Part shown: piece after piece, positions 8,538-17,366 of the stretch
Position numbering within the stretch: the first letter of the stretch is position 1
Layout of the letters: every line of letters begins with the position of its first letter
Assembly (NCBI GenBank): GCA_965204915.1
Contig: OZ242023.1
Coordinates: forward strand, 3,224,001-3,288,000
Source: HK1 sp965204915
Lineage (GTDB): Bacteria > Pseudomonadota > Gammaproteobacteria > HK1
Length of the DNA stretch: 64,000 nucleotides
Reading direction: 5' to 3'
Program-made: the position numbers and the translations under genes
Notes under the pieces: generated by a model
Seen by the model: only the letters and a program-made list of their open reading frames with translations
Databases searched by the model: none
Told to the model about the DNA's origin: nothing

Positions 8538-10385
8538 TCAATCCCCCGCGCGCTGCCGGGCGATCGCCTCCTCGTAGCCCGCGCGCGCGGCCCGCACCGC
8601 CTCGCGCTCGGAGACCTCGGGCACCGGCACGTCCCACCAGTGGCCGCCCGCCTCCGTGGCCGCGGCCGGATCGGTGTCGATCACGATGCAGCAGGAGCGG
8701 TCGCGGTCTCGTGCCCGCGCCAGGGCCTGCTCCAGCGCCTCGATGGAATCGGCCTTCTCCGCGACCGCGCCCAGCGCGCGGGCGTGGGCCACGAAATCGA
8801 CGCGCGGCGGCGTACCAAGGCTCGTGTCGTCGAGGAGGTTGTTGAAGCGCGCGCCTCCCACCGCCGCCTGGAGGCGGTGGATGCAGCCGAAGCCCCGGTT
8901 GTCGAGCACCACCACGATGATCTTCACGCCGAGCATCACCGAGGTCGCCAGCTCCGAGTTCATCATCAGGTAGCTGCCGTCCCCGACCATCACCACCACC
9001 TCCCGCTCGGGCAGGGCCATCTTCACGCCGAGCCCGCCGGCGATCTCGTAGCCCATGCAGGAGTAGCCGTATTCGAGGTGGTATCCGTTGGGGCGGGTGG
9101 CCCGCCAGAGCTTGTGCAGCTCGCCGGGCAGCCCGCCGGCGGCGCAGACCAGCACCGTGTCCGGGCCGGTGCCGCGCTGCACGGCGCCGATCACCTGCGC
9201 GTCGCTCGGGAGGCTGTTGCCGCCGGGCGGAGCGGTGGCCGCGTCCACCGCCGCGTTCCATGCGGACCTGGCGGACGTGCGCGCGCCGCCGGCGCCGTCC
9301 GGCTCCGGGGCACGCCAATCGCCCAGCCCCTCGGTGAGCGCTTCAAGCCCGGCCCTGGCGTCGCAGACCAGGGGGATGGCGGCGTGCTTGGCCGCGTCGT
9401 AGGCCGCGGCGTTGACTTGCAGGATGCGGCGCTCCGGGTGCGCGAACAGCGACCACGAGCCGGTGGTGAAGTCCGTCAGGCGCGTGCCCACGGCGATGAT
9501 CAGATCCGCATCCGCCGCCGCCGCATTGGCCGCGCTCGACCCGGTGACCCCGAGCGGGCCGAGGTTCAGGGGATGGTCCCAGGCGAGCGCGGACTTGCCG
9601 GCCTGGGTCTCCGCCACCGGCAGGCCGTGGGCTTCGACGAACTCCCGCAACGTCTCCGTGGCCTGCGCGTAGTGCACGCCGCCGCCCGCGACGAGCAGGG
9701 GCCTTCTTGCGCCGCGGATTGCGTCGAGCGCGGTACGTAGCTCCGCGGTGTCGGGCCGCGGCCGGCGCGGGCGCCGGAGGCGGGGCTCGAAGAAGCGCTC
9801 CGGCCAGTCGTGGGCCTGCGCCTGCACGTCCTGGCAGAGCGAGAGGGTGGCCGGCCCGCATTCGGCCGGATCGGTCATCGTGGCGAAGGCGCGGGGCAGG
9901 GCGGTGAGGATCTGCTCGGGGCGGGTGATGCGGTCGAAGTAGCGGCTCACCGGCCGGAAGCAGTCGTTGGCGCTCACCGTGCCGTCCCGGAAGTCCTCGA
10001 TCTGCTGGAGCACCGGGTCGGGGGCGCGGCTCGCGAACACGTCGCCCGGCAGCAGCAGGAGCGGGAGCCGGTTCACGTGCGCGGTGGCGGCGGCGGTCAC
10101 CAGGTTGGTGGCGCCGGGGCCGATGGAGGTGGTCACGGCCATCGCGCGGCGCCGGTTCGACGCCTTGGCGAAGGCGATGGCGGCGTGGGCCATGCCCTGC
10201 TCGTTGTGGCCGCGCCACGTCGGCAGACGGTCGCCGGCGGTGGCCAGCGCCTCGCCGAGGCCGGCCACGTTGCCGTGGCCGAAGATGGCCCATACGCCGG
10301 CGATGAAGGGGATCCCCGGCTCGATCTCCTGCGCCGCGAGATAGCGGACCAGGGCCTGCGACGCGGTGAGCTGCACGGTCTTCAT
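8538..10385 (-). CDS. iolD: IolD-type 3D-(3,5/4)-trihydroxycyclohexane-1,2-dione hydrolase
   Basis: The 615-residue product is a thiamine-diphosphate enzyme of the acetolactate synthase superfamily. The N-terminal PYR domain carries the catalytic Glu in WRGHNEQGMAHAA. The C-terminal PP domain has the ThDP/Mg motif GDGSYLMMNSELAT. The N-terminal stretch TASQALVRYLAAQ and the segment IEPGIPFIAGVWAIFGHGNV are characteristic of IolD. IolD opens the ring of the inositol catabolite trihydroxycyclohexanedione to 5-deoxyglucuronate. The ATG at 10383-10385 places TASQALVRYL near the N-terminus as in relatives. It is divergent from a sugar ABC importer that starts 163 bp away, which fits an inositol or cyclitol use. 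No other iol genes are in the window. Confidence 0.87.
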   Translation of the reverse strand: MKTVQLTASQALVRYLAAQEIEPGIPFIAGVWAIFGHGNVAGLGEALATAGDRLPTWRGHNEQGMAHAAIAFAKASNRRRAMAVTTSIGPGATNLVTAAATAHVNRLPLLLLPGDVFASRAPDPVLQQIEDFRDGTVSANDCFRPVSRYFDRITRPEQILTALPRAFATMTDPAECGPATLSLCQDVQAQAHDWPERFFEPRLRRPRRPRPDTAELRTALDAIRGARRPLLVAGGGVHYAQATETLREFVEAHGLPVAETQAGKSALAWDHPLNLGPLGVTGSSAANAAAADADLIIAVGTRLTDFTTGSWSLFAHPERRILQVNAAAYDAAKHAAIPLVCDARAGLEALTEGLGDWRAPEPDGAGGARTSARSAWNAAVDAATAPPGGNSLPSDAQVIGAVQRGTGPDTVLVCAAGGLPGELHKLWRATRPNGYHLEYGYSCMGYEIAGGLGVKMALPEREVVVMVGDGSYLMMNSELATSVMLGVKIIVVVLDNRGFGCIHRLQAAVGGARFNNLLDDTSLGTPPRVDFVAHARALGAVAEKADSIEALEQALARARDRDRSCCIVIDTDPAAATEAGGHWWDVPVPEVSEREAVRAARAGYEEAIARQRAGD

Positions 10386-10547
10386 GGAGCACCTCGACTC
10401 GATGGACGTTTCGATTCGTACCGGTTCACGAGGATACGCCGGAGCATCGCACTTCCACGAATGCGGCGGATATTCTATGTTTATCGAGCCGGCCGGACGC
10501 CGCGAATCCGCAAGCCGGATGGAAGCCACCCACAGGAGAGAGAGACC
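10386..10547. promoter_or_regulatory. Divergent control region between iolD and the sugar importer operon
   Basis: This 162-bp region must hold both promoters. A clear ribosome binding site, AGGAG at 10534-10538, precedes the importer ATG by nine bases. An AT-richer stretch around 10470-10485 (tattctatgttta) is the most promoter-like part for the rightward operon. No regulator gene lies next to it. Confidence 0.5.
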
Positions 10548-11486
10548 ATGATGAAGACCGTACTGAGAGCAGTCGCCACCGCCGTCCTCGTCGCCGCCGC
10601 CTCCGTCGCGCAGGCGCAGGGCGAACGCTTCGTCCTGATCAGCCATGCGCCGGATTCGGATAGCTGGTGGAACACCATCAAGAACGCGATCCGGGTCGCC
10701 GGCGACCAGATGGACGTGGAGGTCGAGTACCGCAACCCGCCCACCGGGGACCTCGCCGACATGGCGCGGATCGTGGAGCAGGCCGCGGCGTCGAACCCCG
10801 AGGGCATCATCGTGACCATCGCGGACTTCGACGTCCTCGAAGGCCCCATCACCAATGCGGTGGACAAGGGGATCCCGGTCGTCACCATCAACTCCGGCAC
10901 GCACGAGCAGTCGGAGGCGCTCGGCGCCCTGCTGCACGTCGGGCAGCCCGAGTACGACGCCGGATTCGGCGCCGGGAAGCGCAGCAAATCCGAGGGCGTG
11001 AAGAAGTTCCTCTGCGTGAACCACTTCATGACCAACCCGGTCTCGGTGGAGCGCTGCCAGGGGTATGCCGACGCGCTCGGGGTGGATCTCGGCAACCAGA
11101 TGATCGACAGCGGCCAGGACCCGGCCGAGATCAAGAACAAGGTGCTCGCCTGGCTGAACGCCAATCCCGATGCGGATGCGGTCCTCACCCTCGGCCCCAC
11201 CTCGGCCCATCCGACGCTGGCCGCGCTCGACGACGCCGGGCTCGACGGCGAGATCTACTTCGGGACCTTCGACCTCTCCGGTGAGATCGCGGATGCGATC
11301 AAGGACGACGTGATCGCCTTCGCCATCGACCAGCAGCCCTACCTCCAGGGATACCTGCCGGTGGTCATCCTGACCAACCTCGCGCGCTTCGGCGTCCTCC
11401 CGTCCGGGCACATCAACTCCGGGCCGGGCTTCGTGACCAAGACGAACATCGAGCAGGTCGAGAAGTACGCCGGCGAGTACCGCTGA
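10548..11486 (+). CDS. Sugar ABC transporter periplasmic binding protein
   Basis: The 312-residue product starts with a signal peptide (VLRAVATAVLVAAASVAQA, cleavage probably after AQAQ). A type I periplasmic binding fold of the ribose/fructose class follows: LISHAPDSDSWWNTIKNAI, then DMARIVEQAAASNPEGIIVT, then KGIPVVTINSGT. This family delivers sugars or cyclitols to FrcBCA/RbsABC-type importers. Two adjacent ATGs (10548 and 10551) could start it; the ribosome binding site AGGAG fits either. It is the first gene of a binding protein-permease-ATPase operon. Being divergent from iolD, inositol or a related polyol is the likely ligand, but that is inference. Confidence 0.88.
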   Translation: MMKTVLRAVATAVLVAAASVAQAQGERFVLISHAPDSDSWWNTIKNAIRVAGDQMDVEVEYRNPPTGDLADMARIVEQAAASNPEGIIVTIADFDVLEGPITNAVDKGIPVVTINSGTHEQSEALGALLHVGQPEYDAGFGAGKRSKSEGVKKFLCVNHFMTNPVSVERCQGYADALGVDLGNQMIDSGQDPAEIKNKVLAWLNANPDADAVLTLGPTSAHPTLAALDDAGLDGEIYFGTFDLSGEIADAIKDDVIAFAIDQQPYLQGYLPVVILTNLARFGVLPSGHINSGPGFVTKTNIEQVEKYAGEYR

Positions 11487-11491
11487 GCCGG

Positions 11492-11531
11492 CCGGACCGG
11501 GGCGGGCCGAGCCGGCGGCGGGCCGGTCCGG
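11492..11531 (+). promoter_or_regulatory. Intercistronic stem-loop after the binding protein gene
   Basis: CCGGACCGG (11492-11500) pairs perfectly with CCGGTCCGG (11523-11531) six bases after the binding protein stop codon. There is no T-run, so read-through to the permease is expected. Such hairpins commonly protect the 3' end of the abundant binding-protein mRNA segment. Confidence 0.5.
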
Positions 11532-11633
11532 TCGTGACGGGGCGGGGGCCGTTGCGGCCTCCGCCCCCCTTCCCCGGTCCGGAGGCCCGGCGGGATGCGG
11601 TCTCTCGCGCCCTCTCGACGGAGGTGCAGTGCA

Positions 11634-12782
11634 ATGTCCGAATCGACTTCCCACCAGTCCCCGCAAAGCACGTCCGGTCCGGGCGGCGGGGACGAGCGCG
11701 TCAAGGAGATGTCTCCGCTGCGCAAGGTGCTGGTGCGTCCCGAGCTCGGGTCCATCTGCGGCGCCGTCCTCGTCTTCGTCTTCTTCCTGCTGGTCGCGTC
11801 CGACACCGGGATGTTCTCGGCCGAGGGCGCGATGAACTGGGGCGTGGTGTCCGCCCAGTTCGCGATCATCGCGGTGGGCGCCTGCCTGCTGATGATCGCC
11901 GGCGAGTTCGACCTCTCCGTCGGCTCGATGATCGGCTTCGCGGGGATCGTGATCGCGATCCTCTCGGTGCAGTGGGGCTGGCCGATGTGGATCGCCATCC
12001 TGTGCGCCTTCGCCGTCGCGATGGCCCTCGGCGCGGTCAACGGATGGCTGGTGATCAGAACCGGCCTGCCGAGCTTCATCGTCACCCTGGCCTTTCTCTA
12101 CATCCTGCGGGGCCTGACCATCTACCTCTCCATCGCCACCACGCGAAAGACCATCATCGGCGGGGTCAAGGACGCGGCCGAGGGCGACTGGCTGGCCACG
12201 CTCTTCGGCGGAACGATCCTCACCGGGCTGTTCCAATGGATGGGCGACCAGGGCTGGATCGACGTCTTCGAGCGCGGGAAGCGGATCGGCCAGCCGGTGG
12301 TGGACGGCATCCCGATGATCATGGTGTGGGCGGTGGTGCTGATCGTCGCCGGCCACTTCGTGCTGACCCGCACCCGCTTCGGCAACTGGATCTTCGCGGC
12401 CGGCGGGGACGCGGAGGCGGCCCGCTACGTGGGCGTCCCGGTGGACCGGGTGAAGATCCGGATGTTCATGTTCACCGCGTTCTGCGCGACGGTGTTCGCC
12501 ACCTGCCAGGTGATGGAGTTCGGCTCAGCGGCGGCGGATCGGGGGCTCCTCAAGGAGTTCGAGGCGATCATCTGCGTAGTCATCGGCGGAGCGCTGCTCA
12601 CCGGCGGCTACGGCTCGGTGGTGGGCGCGGCGCTGGGGGCGCTGATCTTCGGCGTGGTCCAGCAGGGGCTGTTCTTCACCGGGGTCGAGAGCTCCCTGTT
12701 CCGGGTCTTCCTGGGGATCATCCTGCTGGTGGCGGTGATCCTGAACACCTACGTGCGGCGCATGATCACGGGGGAACGCTGA
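11634..12782 (+). CDS. Sugar ABC transporter permease (FrcC/RbsC family)
   Basis: A 382-residue inner-membrane protein with about eight to ten transmembrane segments. Family blocks include LLMIAGEFDLSVGSMIGFAG, the ABC-2-like sugar permease signature region VNGWLVIRTGLPSFIVTLAF, and GGALLTGGYGSVVGAALGAL near the C-terminus. The ATG at 11634 has GGAGG at 11620-11624, nine bases upstream, which decides it over an earlier in-frame ATG at 11595. A soluble stretch at about residues 175-225, between membrane segments, is longer than in RbsC. It is coupled to the ATPase gene one base downstream. Confidence 0.9.
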   Translation: MSESTSHQSPQSTSGPGGGDERVKEMSPLRKVLVRPELGSICGAVLVFVFFLLVASDTGMFSAEGAMNWGVVSAQFAIIAVGACLLMIAGEFDLSVGSMIGFAGIVIAILSVQWGWPMWIAILCAFAVAMALGAVNGWLVIRTGLPSFIVTLAFLYILRGLTIYLSIATTRKTIIGGVKDAAEGDWLATLFGGTILTGLFQWMGDQGWIDVFERGKRIGQPVVDGIPMIMVWAVVLIVAGHFVLTRTRFGNWIFAAGGDAEAARYVGVPVDRVKIRMFMFTAFCATVFATCQVMEFGSAAADRGLLKEFEAIICVVIGGALLTGGYGSVVGAALGALIFGVVQQGLFFTGVESSLFRVFLGIILLVAVILNTYVRRMITGER

Positions 12783-12783
12783 G

Positions 12784-13563
12784 ATGGGCGCACCACTGAT
12801 CGAGATGCGCGACATCGAGAAGCACTTCGGCTCGGTGATCGCCCTGGCCGGGGTGTCCATCACCGTGGACGCGGGCGAGGTCCACTGCCTGCTCGGCGAC
12901 AACGGGGCGGGCAAGTCCACCTTCATCAAGACCATGGCCGGGGTGCACGAGCCGACCCGGGGGCAGATGTACATGGAGGGCGCCCCGGTGGACTTCCGGA
13001 GCCCGCGCGAGGCGATGGAGGCGGGGATCGCCACCGTGTACCAGCATCTCGCGATGATTCCGCTGATGTCGGTCACCCGCAACTTCTGGATGGGCCGCGA
13101 GCCCCGCAGGAACGTCGGCCCGCTGCGGCTCATCGACTTCGAGACCGCCAACCGGGTGACCATGGAGGAGATGGCCCGGATGGGGATCCACCTCCGCGGT
13201 CCCGACCAGGCGGTGGGCACGCTGTCCGGCGGGGAGCGCCAGACCGTCGCGATCGCCCGCGCCGTCTACTTCGGCGCGAAGGTGCTGATCCTCGACGAGC
13301 CGACCTCGGCGCTCGGGGTCCGGCAGACCGCGAACGTGCTGGCCACGACGGACGCGGTGCGCAGGAAGGGGATCGGGGTGGTGTTCATCACCCACAACGT
13401 GCGCCACGCGATGGCGGTGGGGGACCGCTTCACGGTGCTCAACCGGGGCCGGACCCTGGGCACCGCGGTGAAGGGCGAGATCTCGCCCGACGAGCTGCAG
13501 GACCTGATGGCGGGCGGGCAGGAGCTGGCGGAGCTGGAGTCCTCCCTCGGGGGCACCGTGTAG
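12784..13563 (+). CDS. Sugar ABC transporter ATP-binding protein (single domain)
   Basis: The 259-residue product has one nucleotide-binding domain: Walker A GDNGAGKST at about residues 38-46, signature LSGGERQ at about 140-146, Walker B VLILDEPTSALG and the switch His in FITHNVRHAM. RbsA-type proteins have two such domains in about 500 residues, whereas this one has a single domain like FrcA. The order binding protein-permease-ATPase also matches frcBCA. It starts one base after the permease stop, so the three genes form one operon. It ends 18 bp from the converging urocanase gene. Confidence 0.9.
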   Translation: MGAPLIEMRDIEKHFGSVIALAGVSITVDAGEVHCLLGDNGAGKSTFIKTMAGVHEPTRGQMYMEGAPVDFRSPREAMEAGIATVYQHLAMIPLMSVTRNFWMGREPRRNVGPLRLIDFETANRVTMEEMARMGIHLRGPDQAVGTLSGGERQTVAIARAVYFGAKVLILDEPTSALGVRQTANVLATTDAVRRKGIGVVFITHNVRHAMAVGDRFTVLNRGRTLGTAVKGEISPDELQDLMAGGQELAELESSLGGTV

Positions 13564-13581
13564 CGCCTGGACCCGGGGCCT

Positions 13582-15285
13582 CTATCCGCCGGATCCGGGT
13601 CCGAAGGTCGCGTTCGGCGACCACCAGAGGGGGACCTCGATGCGGTCGGAGGTCAACCCCCCGCGTCCCTCCGCCACCGCCCGGGCGGTCTCGTACCCGG
13701 ACTGGGCGTACCGGACGATGCCGATCCCCACGTCGGTGGTCAGCGAGGCGTCCATCCGCAAGGCCGCCTCCTCCGTGCCGTCCGCGATGATCGTGCAGCC
13801 GGTGTGGTGCGACACCCCCATGGTGCCGTTGGACTGGATGGAGACGAGGTCGGCCATGGCCGCGGCGTTCAGCAGGGCGTTGATGAACGGCCAGTCCGCG
13901 ATCGCGTCCGAACCGTCCTTCATGTCTTCGGTTTCCATGACCGGATTGGCGATGGAGCCGCTGTCGAGGTTGTCCCGCGAGAAGGCCACGGGACCCCTGA
14001 CCTCCCCGCTGCGAACGAGCTCGTTCACGGCAAGGCCGAATGCCCGGCGCTGGCCGAAGCCGAGGAAGCACACCCGCGCCGGCAGGCCTTCGGTCGGAAG
14101 GTGCTTCCGCGCCAGCGGGATCCAGCGCCGGGTGACCGCGCAGTCCGGGAACAGCTCCAGCGCAAGGTCGTCCAGGCGATCCCGATCCGCTTCGTCCCCG
14201 GACACACAGGTCCACCGGAACGGACCGCGGCCCAGCTCGAACAGCTTCGGCCGCCAGTACCGCGCCACGAACCCGGGATAACGGAACGCCTCTTCCCTCG
14301 ACATGCCGGCGTCCACCGCCTCCTTGCGCACGAACGTGCCGTACTCGAACACCTCCGCCCCGGCGTCGAGGAAGCGGTTCATCGCCCTGACCATGCGCAC
14401 GATGGTCTTGCGGGATTCGGCCAGGTATCCATCCATCGAGCGCTTGCGCAACGCATCGGCCTCTTCGGGGGAATACCCCGAGGGGATCACCGCGAAGGGA
14501 TCGTGGAACGGGCACATCTCCGTCACGACGTCCGGCACCCACCCCTTCTCCAGCGCTTCCTCGCAGACGTCGACCATGTTGGCGCAGACCACGATCGACA
14601 ACGGCTTCCCGGCCTCGCAGGCCCCGGCCGCCAGCACGACGGCTTCGTCCAGGTCGCCGGCTTCGACGTCGGCCCACCCATGCTCCAGGCGATCGTCGAC
14701 GACGCTCCTGCGCGCCTCGACGATGACGGAGACGCCGCCGTGCATGGTCATGGACTTCGGCTGGGAGCGTCCCATGCCGCCCAGGCCGGCGGTGAAGAAG
14801 ATCCGGCCCCGCAGATCGCCGCCGAACCGTTCCTCGGCGATGCAGGCGAGGGTCTCGAACGTCCCTTCGACGATGCCCTGGCTGCCGATGTACTCCCAGG
14901 GGCCGGCGGTGTAGGAGGAGAACGTCGTGAGGTTCCTGTCCATCAATTCGTAGAACCCCGGCCAGGTGGCGCCGATCACGTTGGACAGCCCCATGACCAC
15001 GCGGGGCGCCAGCCGGCCGGTCCTGAACACCGCCACCGGCATGCCCGCCTGCACCACCAGGGTTTCGTCGTTCGCGAGCGACTTCAGTGCATCGACGATG
15101 GCGTGGTAGCTCTCCCAGTTGCGGGCCGCCTTCGCGATGCCGCCGTACACGATGAGCCGGGAAGGGTCCTGGGCGTTCTCCAGATTGTTTTCGAGCATGC
15201 GCAGGAGGGTTTCCTGCTTCCAGCCCTTGCAACGCAATACGTCGCCGCGCTGCGCCCTGACTTGCGAGAGAACCTGGGCGCCCAC
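13582..15285 (-). CDS. Urocanate hydratase family protein (divergent)
   Basis: The 567-residue product matches urocanase along its length: KGWKQETLLRMLENNLENA, VYGGIAKAARNWESYHAI, FFTAGLGGMG, FRWTCVSGDEADRD, and the cysteine-bearing ARVCFLGFGQR. Urocanase uses tightly bound NAD+ to hydrate urocanate in histidine breakdown. Several normally fixed positions differ: the NAD region reads GGMGRSQPKSMTMHGG instead of the usual GGMGGAQPLAATMAG form, and the HHGGGVGMGFSQH block is replaced by SNGTMGVSHHTG. It may act on a urocanate analogue. A GTG start at 15283-15285 was preferred because AGGAG lies nine bases upstream and the length then fits; an ATG at 15345 is the alternative. No hutH, hutI or hutG genes are nearby. 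Confidence 0.82.
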   Translation of the reverse strand: MGAQVLSQVRAQRGDVLRCKGWKQETLLRMLENNLENAQDPSRLIVYGGIAKAARNWESYHAIVDALKSLANDETLVVQAGMPVAVFRTGRLAPRVVMGLSNVIGATWPGFYELMDRNLTTFSSYTAGPWEYIGSQGIVEGTFETLACIAEERFGGDLRGRIFFTAGLGGMGRSQPKSMTMHGGVSVIVEARRSVVDDRLEHGWADVEAGDLDEAVVLAAGACEAGKPLSIVVCANMVDVCEEALEKGWVPDVVTEMCPFHDPFAVIPSGYSPEEADALRKRSMDGYLAESRKTIVRMVRAMNRFLDAGAEVFEYGTFVRKEAVDAGMSREEAFRYPGFVARYWRPKLFELGRGPFRWTCVSGDEADRDRLDDLALELFPDCAVTRRWIPLARKHLPTEGLPARVCFLGFGQRRAFGLAVNELVRSGEVRGPVAFSRDNLDSGSIANPVMETEDMKDGSDAIADWPFINALLNAAAMADLVSIQSNGTMGVSHHTGCTIIADGTEEAALRMDASLTTDVGIGIVRYAQSGYETARAVAEGRGGLTSDRIEVPLWWSPNATFGPGSGG

Positions 15286-15387
15286 CCTGGATTTCTCCTG
15301 TCGGTCCCGGCCGCCGTCACGAGCGACAGCCGCCGCGGGACACACGGCGCCGAAGCTTCGGCCGGAATGCCCCCGGAAAGGCCACGG

Positions 15388-15726
15388 CTATTCGATCTCC
15401 CGGCGCACGAAAGTCAGATCCCCGAACGGATCGGGACCTTGCAACCGCCGGTGCGCTTCCCCGTCGCCTTTCAGGTAGTGGTCGAAAACGGCCCGCACAT
15501 ACCAGTCGCGGACGAGGTGCGGCAGGTACGTCGCGCCGGCATCGCCCGCTTCGGTCCAGCCGAGCGGGTCGCAAGGCGCACCGGAAAAGCTCCGATCCCG
15601 GACCTCCTCGCCCACCGCCTTGTGCCGGCCCGAAGGCGACAGGCCGAGGAGCGGGCCGAAGGCGCCTGAAACGGCGAGCGCCACCGCGACGAGGCGTTTC
15701 CCGATTTTGCGAGCGAGGGTGATCAC
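15388..15726 (-). CDS. Small exported protein, possible hydrolase-tail fragment
   Basis: A 112-residue reading frame from a GTG at 15724-15726. It starts with a basic-hydrophobic leader (KIGKRLVAVALAVSGAFGPL) that looks like a signal peptide. The C-terminal part, HLVRDWYVRAVFDHYLKGDG, resembles the end of dienelactone hydrolase-type enzymes. It may therefore be a relic with a new start, or a small exported protein. It lies upstream of the urocanase gene in the same direction. No firm family was recognised. Confidence 0.35.
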   Translation of the reverse strand: MITLARKIGKRLVAVALAVSGAFGPLLGLSPSGRHKAVGEEVRDRSFSGAPCDPLGWTEAGDAGATYLPHLVRDWYVRAVFDHYLKGDGEAHRRLQGPDPFGDLTFVRREIE

Positions 15727-16054
15727 GTTTCGTCCCTCGGCGAGATGAACCAGGATGTATCGGGCCGCCGGCGCGAGCTTCCGGGTGTGCGGCACGAGGG
15801 AGCGCACCCGCGCTCGTTGCTCCGCCGAACCGGACGGCCCGACCGTACCACGCCGATACTCCGCCACCAATCCGCTGCTCCCTGGCGACCACGGCTCCCG
15901 ATCATGACGGAGCGGACCATGCCAGCCCTTGTCGCATATCCGATATTCGCCCCTTGTCGCCATTCGCCGACATATGCACAATGTCATCGAACGACGACAA
16001 ACCGTACAGGCGGTACGAACGTACGGCCCCGCCCTCCGCCTGGAGAGACGCCGC
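15727..16054. promoter_or_regulatory. Upstream region of hipB with probable operator at 16003-16024
   Basis: About 330 bp without a supported gene. A perfect inverted repeat, GTACG-AA-CGTAC at 16013-16024, is preceded by another half-site, CCGTAC at 16003-16008. It lies about 30-50 bases before the hipB start codon, the expected place for autorepression by HipB. Two CCTTGTCGC direct repeats occur further upstream, at about 15925-15960. Confidence 0.5.
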
Positions 16055-16348
16055 ATGCTCATCCGAACGCCCCTCGATCTGGGAGCCGCCATCCGCGACC
16101 GTCGGCGGCGGCACGGCTGGAGCCAGCGGGAACTCGCGGAGAAGGTCGGCGCCAGCCGCCAGTGGGTGAACGAGGTCGAGAAGGGGAAGGCTCGAACCGA
16201 GATCGGGCTCGCGCTGCGGGCGCTCGACGCCTTGGGCGTCACCCTGTGGCTGGACCGCGACGACCGGACGCACGACGAAGACGGCGGCCTCGACACCGGG
16301 GGGATCGACGTCGACGAAATCGTGGACGGCGCGCGAGGCAAGGGGTGA
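16055..16348 (+). CDS. hipB: HipB-like XRE antitoxin/regulator
   Basis: The 97-residue product has an N-terminal helix-turn-helix: LGAAIRDRRRRHGWSQRELA followed by GASRQWVNEVEKGKAR. This is the form seen in HipB and Y4mF-type regulators paired with HipA kinases. The ATG at 16055 has GGAGAG about eight to ten bases upstream. An earlier in-frame ATG at 15929 would add sequence without family similarity. The stop codon overlaps the start of the hipA reading frame, as in intact pairs. The Asp/Gly-rich tail (DEDGGLDTGGIDVDEI) is the part that would contact HipA. Confidence 0.82.
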   Translation: MLIRTPLDLGAAIRDRRRRHGWSQRELAEKVGASRQWVNEVEKGKARTEIGLALRALDALGVTLWLDRDDRTHDEDGGLDTGGIDVDEIVDGARGKG

Positions 16349-17258
16349 TGGCCGCGGATCTGGTCGCGCTGTTCGGAGACGGGCAAGCCGGACGGGTGCG
16401 TCGCGACCGGCGAGGGCGACTCTCCTTCCTCTATGACGAGGATTGGCGAAACGCACGCCATGCGCTCCCGCTGTCGATTTCGATGCCTCTTGCCGCAAGC
16501 CGCCGACGGGTGAGTTCGACGGCCATGCCGAGAACGAGCACTTCTGCCTGATGCTTGCCCGGCGTCTCGGCTTGCCGGCGGCGGCGTCGCGGGTCATGCA
16601 CTTCGAGGACGAAGCCGCGATCGTCATCGAGCGGTACGACCGGCGCCGGACGGAACGGGGGCTCGTCCGCGTCCACCAGGAAGACGTCTGCCAGGCGACG
16701 GGGACGCCTCCTACCCGGAGGTACGAGAACGAGGGCGGCCCGGGCGCGCGCAAGATCATCGAGCTGCTGCGCGCGTACTCCGGCAGTCGCGAGGAGGACG
16801 TCTCCACCTTCGTCGATGCGCTCATCTTCAATTGGCTGATCGCGGGCACCGACGCCCATGCAAAGAACTACTCCTTCCTGATCGGCACGAGAGGTCGCGT
16901 CCGGCTGGCCCCACTCTACGACCTCGCCAGCGCCCTGCCCTACGACTACATGGACTTCCAGAAGCTCCGGCTCGCGATGAGGATTGGCCAAAGCTACCGC
17001 CTGCGGGATATCGGAGGGCGGGAGTGGCGGCGCTTTGCCGGCGACGTGCGGCTCGACCCGGATGCCGTTCTGCACCGGATAGAGTGTCTCACCGAGCAGA
17101 TGCCGGATCACGCGGCGGCCGTGTATGGGGAGACGGCATCGCAGGGTCTGCAACATCCCGTCATCGAACGATTGCGCGACCGCGTGACGGAGAGGGCAGC
17201 GGCCTGCCGCAGTACCGCGAGGCAGGCGCTGTCCCATGCAGGGGAGGCGTGGCGGTGA
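16348..17258 (+). pseudogene. hipA: HipA-type kinase toxin with internal deletion and frameshift
   Basis: Two pieces of a HipA gene are joined out of frame. The first starts with MAADLVALFGDGQAGRVRRD and ends around LPLSISMPL, the end of the first part of the N-terminal domain. From about 16490 homology jumps to GEFDGHAENEHFCLMLARRL in another frame and then runs normally to the C-terminus. HipA proteins are about 410-440 residues; here roughly 130 residues in the middle are lost, covering the rest of the N-terminal domain and the beginning of the kinase core. The catalytic region (GTDAHAKNYSF, then LYDLASALPYD) is still present. The toxin should be inactive. Confidence 0.83.
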
Positions 17259-17366
17259 CGTGTGCCGGCCATGCCGCCGGCGGCTTCGGCAGCGCCCCGC
17301 GGGTCGGGCCGATCATTCCACCAACACCGAGTGCTCCGGCCCCGATGCACCACCTCGGCACTTTCG

